DNA of 64,000 nt, from the NCBI GenBank assembly GCA_023390115.1, contig JAEWDM010000023.1, positions 62,001 through 126,000 on the forward strand, given 5' to 3'. Positions 17,735-24,566 of the stretch are shown in pieces (within the stretch, counting starts at the first letter, position 1; each line of letters opens with the position of its first letter). Origin of the DNA: Bacillota bacterium (GTDB lineage: Bacteria; Bacillota; Clostridia; Acetivibrionales; DSM-27016). The position numbers were made by a program, and so were the translations under genes. The notes below the pieces were generated by a model, which made no database searches, was not told the DNA's origin, and worked only from the letters and a program-made list of their open reading frames with translations.

Positions 17735-18964
17735 TCAGCAGCTTGCTCCCGCTAAAAAGCCGGTTGAAAACGCAATCGTAAGATTAAATCCTCCTGTATA
17801 TGCATCTACGTCTATTACCTCCCCCGCGAAAAACAAGCCCTTAATAAGCTTGGATTCCATAGTAGAAGGATTTATTTCATTTGTACATACTCCTCCCGCG
17901 GTGACAATTGCTTCCTTAATAGGCCTCGCCCCCGTTATTTCCAGCTCAATGCTCTTGAGCAGCCTTACAAGCTTTCTTCTCTCATCCCTTGTTATTTGAT
18001 TTACGTATTTATCAGGCGAGATTTCCGAGAGCTTTATAATAACAGGAATAATTTTTTGAGGTAACAGCTCCCCCAAAGAATTTTTAAACTGCTTCCTGGA
18101 ATTTTTCTCAAAATCCCTTTGTACCCTGTCATCAAGCTTTTCCTCCGTCAGCGCGGGCTTCATGTCTATAAGCAGCCTGATATTTCTGTAATCATAATTC
18201 AGTAAATGTCTGCTTGCGCTCAATATCACAGGCCCGGACACTCCGAAATGAGTAAATATCATTTCACCGAAATCACTGTATATTTTCCTGCCTCCTTTAT
18301 TAGTAAAGGTTACAGATATATTCTTTAAGGATAAGCCCTGCACTTCTTTCACCCATTCCTCCCTCACCAGCAAAGGCACAAGGGACGGCTTCAAATCAGT
18401 CACGCTATGCCCAAGGCTTTTTGCCATCACATACCCGTCGCCCGTAGATCCGGTTCCGGGATAGGAAGCTCCGCCCGACGCAAGTATGACAGCATCACAG
18501 TCCATTCTCCTCCCATCTTTCACAACAACACCATTTACCTGTCCCAAGGCTCCATCAATATATTTTGCAGTGGAATTGAAATGCACCCGGACTCCGTGCT
18601 TGTCTATAAATTTCTTCAATGCCACAACCACATCCTGCGATTTGTCCGATACGGGAAAAACCCTTCCTCCTCTTTCCACCTTTGTGTCCAAGCCATAACC
18701 ATTAAAAAATTCTATCAGATCGGTATTTGAAAATGTATAAAAAGCCGAATACAGAAAATTGCCGTTTCCAGGAGTATTTTCAATCAACCCCTCTATATCT
18801 GTATTATTGGTTACGTTGCATCTTCCCTTTCCTGAAATGAGTATTTTTTTACCCAGCCTGTCGTTTTTCTCAAGGAGAACAACCTCATTTCCGTTCTCCG
18901 CCGCCTTTCCGGCAGCCATAATTCCCGCTGCCCCTCCGCCTATAACCACAACCCTCTTAGCCAT
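17735..18964 (-). CDS. NAD(P)/FAD-dependent oxidoreductase, HI0933/YhiN family
   Basis: The 409-residue flavoprotein has an N-terminal Rossmann motif VIGGGAAGIMAAGKAA, then LEKNDRLGKKILISGKGRCNVTN, the family hallmark, and a C-terminal flavin contact GLFFAGEVIDVDAYTGGFNLTIAFSTG. Members are annotated as aminoacetone oxidase or as uncharacterised; the substrate is not known from sequence. It is transcribed from an AAGGAG site and stands apart from the preceding RpiR regulator by about 100 bases. Confidence 0.88.
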   Translation of the reverse strand: MAKRVVVIGGGAAGIMAAGKAAENGNEVVLLEKNDRLGKKILISGKGRCNVTNNTDIEGLIENTPGNGNFLYSAFYTFSNTDLIEFFNGYGLDTKVERGGRVFPVSDKSQDVVVALKKFIDKHGVRVHFNSTAKYIDGALGQVNGVVVKDGRRMDCDAVILASGGASYPGTGSTGDGYVMAKSLGHSVTDLKPSLVPLLVREEWVKEVQGLSLKNISVTFTNKGGRKIYSDFGEMIFTHFGVSGPVILSASRHLLNYDYRNIRLLIDMKPALTEEKLDDRVQRDFEKNSRKQFKNSLGELLPQKIIPVIIKLSEISPDKYVNQITRDERRKLVRLLKSIELEITGARPIKEAIVTAGGVCTNEINPSTMESKLIKGLFFAGEVIDVDAYTGGFNLTIAFSTGFLAGASC

Positions 18965-19060
18965 GACAATAGCTCCTTAAGCTTAATCTATATATATTAT
19001 TGCCAAATTCAAAAAAATAAGGGCGAATTGACATTCACCCATCCTATGCCTTAGTAATAC

Positions 19061-19960
19061 TCAATAATCTTCTTTTCCCGCAGCATCCTCGCTGTCGTAT
19101 TTTTCGTATACCTGATACTCATCCCATATCTTTTCAAGCTTTTCAAATGTGCCGTAAATCTGATCCCGCCTTTTCATTCCAAGGGCTACAATAAGAGCAT
19201 TTATAACACTTAAGGGAGCAACAAGCGAATCTACAAAGGATGCCATATCGCTTCTGGCTATAAGAGAGTGATCGGCACATGCTGCAAGAGGAGACTCCCC
19301 GCTGTCTGTGATGGCTATAACCGTAGCACCCTGGCTCTTAACAAATTTCATGGCATTTATTGTTCTTTTGGAATACCTGGGGAAGCTTATGCCTATTACG
19401 GCATCTCCTTCGGAAACCTTGATAATCTGTTCAAACATTTCACTCACACTGGTGGTGTGTACAAGCCTTATGTTGTCAAATATTATATTAAAATAAAAGC
19501 CCAAAAAGCTTGCCAGAGGCGCAGAGCTTCTTACCCCCAGAATATATATCCTTTTTGCCGCCAGGAGGCTTTCAATAACCCTGCTGAACACCTCCTGGTT
19601 TATTTCCTCCAGAGTAATCTTTATCTTTTCCATATCCAACTGCAAAACACTCTTTAAAACATTATCCTCGCTTATCCTGTTTGACGATACCTCCATCCTT
19701 TGAACCGATGTAAGCTTGGTTTTTATAAGCTCCTGCAAAACCTTCTGCAGCTTGGGATAGCCGTCAAAGCCCAATTCTATGGCAAACCTCACAACAGTGG
19801 ACTCACTGACCCCCACAACCTCTCCCAGCCTCGCCGCAGTCATAAATGCAGCCTTTTCATAATGATTTATTATATAATTTGCTATAAGCTTTTGTCCCTT
19901 ACTCAAAGCAGCCATATTTTCCTGAATATTTTTAATAAGATCCTGCATTTTACTTTCCAT
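19061..19960 (-). CDS. MurR/RpiR-family transcriptional regulator
   Basis: The 299-residue protein has an N-terminal HTH_6 domain (LSKGQKLIANYIINHYEKAAFMTA and VGVSESTVVRFAIELGFDGYPKLQ) and a C-terminal SIS phosphosugar-sensing domain (RIYILGVRSSAPLASFLGF, GDAVIGISFPRYSKRTINAM). It would respond to a phosphosugar or amino-sugar phosphate. I start it at 19960, where GGAGG is 8 bases upstream; an in-frame start 18 codons earlier has none. No sugar gene is adjacent, so its target is unclear. Confidence 0.86.
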   Translation of the reverse strand: MESKMQDLIKNIQENMAALSKGQKLIANYIINHYEKAAFMTAARLGEVVGVSESTVVRFAIELGFDGYPKLQKVLQELIKTKLTSVQRMEVSSNRISEDNVLKSVLQLDMEKIKITLEEINQEVFSRVIESLLAAKRIYILGVRSSAPLASFLGFYFNIIFDNIRLVHTTSVSEMFEQIIKVSEGDAVIGISFPRYSKRTINAMKFVKSQGATVIAITDSGESPLAACADHSLIARSDMASFVDSLVAPLSVINALIVALGMKRRDQIYGTFEKLEKIWDEYQVYEKYDSEDAAGKEDY

Positions 19961-20010
19961 TCTTTTAAGCCTCCTTTTATGTAAATACCCAGAGCAATCA
20001 GATATATTAA

Positions 20011-20178
20011 TCACGTCTCATATATCGAAACAATCATTTTTTCTCCCTTTTTACTCAATCCGAATATGACATCCCTATCCTTGAGGTTTTTATTAAGAAA
20101 ATCCACAATTCTGTATATCTCCAGATTTGCATTTATCTCCAGCGTAGCTCTCAATTCCAGCTTATCCTCAAAACTCAT
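20011..20178 (-). CDS. YpmA-like protein (DUF4264)
   Basis: A 55-residue protein starting MSFEDKLELRATLEINANLE and containing YRIVDFLNKNLKDRDVIFGL and KMIVSIYET at the C-terminus. This matches the short YpmA/DUF4264 family of Firmicutes, of unknown function. The ATG has AGGAGG 6 bases upstream, which supports translation. It is upstream of the RpiR regulator by 50 bases on the same strand. Confidence 0.75.
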   Translation of the reverse strand: MSFEDKLELRATLEINANLEIYRIVDFLNKNLKDRDVIFGLSKKGEKMIVSIYET

Positions 20179-20541
20179 GAAAGGCCTCCTATGTCCTTAC
20201 TTTATAATTCTGTTCCGGTTAAAATATGTACAAGAAATATTTTTATTCTTCACCTGCATTTTTTTATACGAATTTTTTGTATCCAACCTAATACCATGGA
20301 AATATGAAAAATTGTCTTATATATCTATATTACATTTTTGCAAGATAAAAATCAAGATACTGCAAATTATTGTCCATGCTAAACTCAAGATATTTATTTT
20401 TTTAAGAAGCTTTCTTAGAAAATCTTTTAAGCATGATATCAAGACATACTATAGTTTTACCAAAAAACATAAAGGAGTAACATCCATTTTATTTGTTTTA
20501 GATTTCAGCAATCTCTTGTATAGCGTGAGGCAACTCCGAAA
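20179..20541. other. Non-coding, AT-rich gap upstream of ypmA
   Basis: About 360 bases with no convincing coding capacity on either strand. I see only AT-rich sequence with scattered weak promoter-like hexamers and no clear riboswitch or tRNA. The far end carries the oadA terminator. Confidence 0.5.
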
Positions 20542-20582
20542 AAGGCCGTACAACGGGAGCTTATTCCCAATTATACGGCCTT
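20542..20582 (-). terminator. Terminator of the transcarboxylase operon
   Basis: AAGGCCGTA (20542-20550) and TACGGCCTT (20574-20582) form 9 pairs; an inner GGGA/TCCC helix adds a second tier, and a T run follows on the minus strand. It lies 47 bases after the oadA stop. Confidence 0.82.
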
Positions 20583-20628
20583 AGAAATTATAAGCATTAG
20601 TATTATGCAGTTATAGAAATCCCGCGAG

Positions 20629-22170
20629 CTACAGCTTGGTCTGAAACCTTTGCAGCCTTCCGGCCGTGCTCCAGACAGGAGCCGTCTGAGGAACGCGTCT
20701 AAAAGACCTTACAACAAGATTATATCCAGGTCTGGATTCCATTGAAGCCACAGCAGCGGTTATAGCAGCCAGTATCTCTCCGTTTGCCCCACCGGCTTTT
20801 TCCTGGGGAGCATCTTCCTTTTTGCCCTTCATATCCTTGCGGTATTTAAAGAATTTCTCAGCAACCTGAGGCAGCAGTGCATACGACAGCGCATCCTCAT
20901 CCTGCTCTATAAACTCCTTTATCTGCTCCCTTATGCTGTCAAGCTCGGGAGCAATTAAGTCCGCAGGCCTGCAGGTTATGGGCTTCTCCTCTCCCAGTAT
21001 CTGCTTTGAAATTGCATCGGGCACCGGAGCGGGAGTTTTTCCATACTCACCCTTAACTACAGCCTTTGACTCTTTAGGAACCATTTTATACCTTTCTCCC
21101 GTTACAACGTTCAAAACAGCCTGTGTCCCCACGATCTGGCTTGTAGGAGTTACAAGCGGAGGGTACCCGAAATCTTCTCTCACTCTCGGTACCTCTTTCA
21201 AAACCTCCTCATATTTATCCATTGCATTTGACTGCTTGAGCTGCGAAACCAGATTAGAAAGCATTCCGCCCGGGACCTGGTATATCAAGGCATTGACATC
21301 CACACCCATCATCTTGACATCCAAAAGCCCGCTTTGCACATAGCTGTCCTTTAAAGGCCTGAAATAATCCGCAATCTCGCTAAGAAGGCTCAAGTCATAG
21401 CCCGTATCATAGGATGTGTCCTTTAACGTAGCTACAAGAGGCTCTGTTGGAGGCTGCGATGTTCCCATAGCCATAGGAGAAATAGCGCAGTCCACTACGT
21501 CTATTCCCGCCTCTATTGCCTTCAAATATGTCATGGATGCCACTCCGCTGGTATAATGAGTATGGATCTGCAAAGGAATTTTAACATTTTCCTTTATCGC
21601 CTTTACAAGCTCATATGCTTCATATGGTATAAGCAATCCCGCCATATCCTTTATACAAATTGAATCGGCTCCCATTTCTTCCAATGACTTTGCATCGTTT
21701 ACAAAATGCTGAAGCGTGTGCACAGGGCTTATTGTGTAGCAAACCGTACCCTGTGCGTGTCCCCCCTCCTTTTTGCAGGCTTTTATGGCAGTTTCCAGAT
21801 TTCTCACATCGTTTAACGCATCAAATATTCTTATTATATCCATCCCGTTTGCTATAGCCTTGCGGACAAAATACTCAACCACATCATCCGCATAATGCTT
21901 ATACCCAAGCAGGTTCTGACCTCTTAAAAGCATCTGAAGCTTTGTCTTCTTTACTCTTAACCTTATCTTTCTCAATCTTTCCCATGGATCCTCATTCAAA
22001 AATCTGAGGCATGAATCAAAGGTAGCGCCGCCCCACGCCTCAAGGGAATTATACCCTACATTATCAAGCTTCTCCAATACGGGAAGCATATCGTCAAGCT
22101 TCATTCTGGTAGCGATTAAAGACTGGTGCGCATCCCTTAAAACCGTTTCCGTAATTTTAACCCTTGCCAT
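20629..22170 (-). CDS. oadA: Pyruvate/oxaloacetate carboxyltransferase subunit (OadA/5S-like)
   Basis: The 513-residue protein has an HMGL-like carboxyltransferase barrel (about residues 1-270) with ETVLRDAHQS near residues 8-17, IRIFDALNDVRN, the carboxylated-Lys segment ICIKDMAGLL and metal ligands IHTHYTSG. The conserved carboxylase domain follows. It lacks the biotin domain, which is a separate gene upstream. The last 50 or so residues (ILAAITAAVA through VVRSFRRVP, then PVWSTAGRLQ) resemble the C-terminus of OadG/MmdD small subunits. With the 12S- and 1.3S-like genes it makes a transcarboxylase-type complex: methylmalonyl-CoA + pyruvate to propionyl-CoA + oxaloacetate, or a decarboxylase. 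Confidence 0.88.
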   Translation of the reverse strand: MARVKITETVLRDAHQSLIATRMKLDDMLPVLEKLDNVGYNSLEAWGGATFDSCLRFLNEDPWERLRKIRLRVKKTKLQMLLRGQNLLGYKHYADDVVEYFVRKAIANGMDIIRIFDALNDVRNLETAIKACKKEGGHAQGTVCYTISPVHTLQHFVNDAKSLEEMGADSICIKDMAGLLIPYEAYELVKAIKENVKIPLQIHTHYTSGVASMTYLKAIEAGIDVVDCAISPMAMGTSQPPTEPLVATLKDTSYDTGYDLSLLSEIADYFRPLKDSYVQSGLLDVKMMGVDVNALIYQVPGGMLSNLVSQLKQSNAMDKYEEVLKEVPRVREDFGYPPLVTPTSQIVGTQAVLNVVTGERYKMVPKESKAVVKGEYGKTPAPVPDAISKQILGEEKPITCRPADLIAPELDSIREQIKEFIEQDEDALSYALLPQVAEKFFKYRKDMKGKKEDAPQEKAGGANGEILAAITAAVASMESRPGYNLVVRSFRRVPQTAPVWSTAGRLQRFQTKL

Positions 22171-22193
22171 AAAAACACCTCCTTCCGGCTGCC

Positions 22194-22592
22194 TTATGCT
22201 ATAGATACCATTACATCCCCCGCATTTACCGACGAACCCTTTGCAACATTTACCACTGCCACCTTACCGTCTGAAGGAGAAACAATCTCATTTTCCATCT
22301 TCATCGCCTCAAGCACCAAAAGTATTTGGCCTTTTTTCACAGCATCTCCTACGCTCACATTTACCTTAAGTATTGTTCCGGGCATAGGCGCCTTTACCGA
22401 AGCCGCTCCTTCCGGTACGGGTGCAGGTGCACCGGTGCCCGCTTTCGGTGCAGGTGCGGGTGCAGGCGCTGGAGACGGAGCCGCTGCAGCAGGCTTAGCG
22501 GGAGATAGCTCCGCAGGAGCTGCCTCTGTCTTCACCTCTTCCACCTCTACCTCATATTGATTCCCATTTACCTTTATCAGAAATTTTCTCAT
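22194..22592 (-). CDS. Biotin carboxyl carrier protein (1.3S-like)
   Basis: The 132-residue protein has an N-terminal MRKFLIKVNGNQYEVEVEE segment, an Ala/Pro linker at about residues 24-62, and a biotinyl domain with VLEAMKMENEI, in which K98 is the biotinylated lysine. The partner domain PMPGTILKVNVSVGD precedes it. It shuttles carboxyl groups between the two carboxyltransferases encoded on either side. The stop lies 23 bases before the oadA ATG, so the genes are co-transcribed. Confidence 0.95.
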   Translation of the reverse strand: MRKFLIKVNGNQYEVEVEEVKTEAAPAELSPAKPAAAAPSPAPAPAPAPKAGTGAPAPVPEGAASVKAPMPGTILKVNVSVGDAVKKGQILLVLEAMKMENEIVSPSDGKVAVVNVAKGSSVNAGDVMVSIA

Positions 22593-22639
22593 AATCCAAA
22601 TCCTCCTGTTTTCGCATCATTTATTGTTCCATACTATAG

Positions 22640-22840
22640 TCAACGCACTCTAAAGAGTGTAGGCACTCTAAAACTCAATATAAAATTTCGTTAAGAGTGT
22701 GTAGAGTATATCAGATAACGAACATTTAGATAAAAGAAATATTTAGTTTTACAGTTCGTTATCTATAATAGCTGATATCCATAAACATCCTTATAGAATT
22801 GACTCACCCCTAGCCCCTCTCTTTTCAAAAGAGGGGAACC
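22640..22840. repeat. Cluster of inverted repeats between the carboxyltransferase and BCCP genes
   Basis: The 278-base gap between two operon genes holds several symmetrical elements: CACTCT motifs with AGAGTG complements around 22645-22700, AGATAACGAAC (22713-22723) with its exact inverted copy at 22754-22764, ATATCAG/CTGATAT outside them, and a CTCTTTT-C-AAAAGAG hairpin inside a CCCC/GGGG helix at 22814-22836. Such density resembles a small non-autonomous element or an RNA structure within the operon. Identity is not established. Confidence 0.5.
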
Positions 22841-22870
22841 GGTTTCAATTCTCCACTGGATTTATATTCC

Positions 22871-24421
22871 CTAAAGAGGTATGTTTCCATGCTTCTTGGT
22901 TGGCCTGCCCTCCCGCTTTCCTGCAAGCATCTGAAGTGAATTTACAATTCTGGGCCTTGTCTCCGCAGGCTCTATTACATCATCCACATAGCCTCTTGCA
23001 GCCGCAACATACGGGTTGGAAAACTTATCCCTGTATTCCTGTATCTTGTTCTTTCTTTCCGCAGCGGGATCCGCCGCCTCTGAAATTGCCTTTCTGAATA
23101 TAAGGTTTGCCGCCCCTTCAGGCCCCATAACGGCAATTTCGGCAGCAGGCCATGCCAGTACAACATCCGCACCCAGGTGCTTGCTGTTCATTGCAATGTA
23201 AGCGCCTCCGTATGCTTTTCTTACAATAACATTTATCTTAGGCACGGTGGCTTCCGAAAAAGCGTAAAGCAGCTTTGCTCCGTGCCTTATAACACCGCTG
23301 TGCTCCTGGCCCACTCCCGGAAGATAACCCGGCACATCGGTAAAGGTGACAAGAGGTATATTGAAAGCGTCACAGAAGCGCACAAATCTGGCGGCCTTGT
23401 CGGCGGAATTCACATCGAGCACGCCTGCCGCAAAGCTTGGCTGGTTGGCTATTATACCTATAGTGCTTCCGTCCATTCTTGCGAATCCTATTATTATATT
23501 CTGGGCAAAATGCTTTTGGACCTCAAAAAAGTCCCTTCCGTCAACTATTTCCGCTATAACCTCCCTCATGTCATAGGGCTTGTTTGCCTCCTCTGGAATC
23601 AAGCTGTTAAGCCTCTCTGAAATCCTGTTGACATCATCCTGATTAGCATATGCAGGTGAATCCGTAAGATTATTGTCAGGCAGAAAGCTTATAAGCCTTT
23701 TTATGTCATCCATGCATGCCTGCTCGTCTGAATACTTGAAATGTGCCACACCGCTTACGGAATTATGAATGTCCGCCCCTCCGAGCTGCTCAGTGGTGAC
23801 AGCCTCTCCGGTAACCGATTTTATAATCTCCGGTCCGGTAATGCACATATAGCTTGTCTTCTCAACCATAAATATAAAATCCGTAATTGCGGGAGAGTAA
23901 ACGGCCCCGCCCGCACATGGACCCATTATTACCGAAATCTGAGGTATTACGCCCGATGCAAGAGTGTTCCTGTAAAATATGTCTCCGTAGCCGCTCAGCG
24001 AATCGACACCCTCCTGCACCCTGGCGCCGCCGGAGTCATTCATGCATATAAAGGGCGCTCCCATTTTTATAGCCATGTCCATTACCTTTGTTATTTTTCT
24101 GGCATGCATCTCACCGAGAGAGCCTCCTATAACGGTAAAGTCCTGTGCCGAAGCATATACAAGTCGTCCGTTTACGGTACCGTAGCCCGTCACCACTCCG
24201 TCTCCCGGAAGCTTTTTCTTCTGCATGTCAAAGTCTATTCCTCTTGTTTCCATGTAGGCATCCGTCTCAACAAAGCTGCCTTCGTCAAAAAGCATGGCCA
24301 TTCTTTCCCTTGCAGTCAGCTTGCCTGCCTTATGCTGCTTTTCAATCCCTGCGCTCCCGCCGCCTAAAGCAACTTTGGCTCTTCTCTCATGCAATTCCTT
24401 TATTTTATCAATATTACCCAT
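22871..24421 (-). CDS. mmdA: Acyl-CoA carboxyltransferase (methylmalonyl-CoA 12S-like)
   Basis: The 516-residue protein is a crotonase-fold carboxyltransferase of the MmdA/12S/AccD5 type. Two oxyanion-hole signatures are visible: GGSLGEMHARK with MNDSGGARVQEGVDSLSGYG in the N-terminal half, and VTFTDVPGYLPGVGQEHSGVIRHGAKLLYAFSEA with KAYGGAYIAMNSKHLGAD in the C-terminal half. It would carry CO2 between an acyl-CoA (usually methylmalonyl- or propionyl-CoA) and carboxybiotin. The start at 24421 follows GAGGTG; an earlier TTG is less likely. It heads the three-gene set. Confidence 0.92.
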   Translation of the reverse strand: MGNIDKIKELHERRAKVALGGGSAGIEKQHKAGKLTARERMAMLFDEGSFVETDAYMETRGIDFDMQKKKLPGDGVVTGYGTVNGRLVYASAQDFTVIGGSLGEMHARKITKVMDMAIKMGAPFICMNDSGGARVQEGVDSLSGYGDIFYRNTLASGVIPQISVIMGPCAGGAVYSPAITDFIFMVEKTSYMCITGPEIIKSVTGEAVTTEQLGGADIHNSVSGVAHFKYSDEQACMDDIKRLISFLPDNNLTDSPAYANQDDVNRISERLNSLIPEEANKPYDMREVIAEIVDGRDFFEVQKHFAQNIIIGFARMDGSTIGIIANQPSFAAGVLDVNSADKAARFVRFCDAFNIPLVTFTDVPGYLPGVGQEHSGVIRHGAKLLYAFSEATVPKINVIVRKAYGGAYIAMNSKHLGADVVLAWPAAEIAVMGPEGAANLIFRKAISEAADPAAERKNKIQEYRDKFSNPYVAAARGYVDDVIEPAETRPRIVNSLQMLAGKREGRPTKKHGNIPL

Positions 24422-24566
24422 TATCAAAACACCTCATATCCTTTTTTATATATAAGCATTTTTATTATATGATATTATTACCTGGTGCTAATTATACTAA
24501 AAATTATATATTACTTAAAGGCTTTTTGCAATAATTTCCTTGTAAAATTTTTTTGACAAAATCTTA

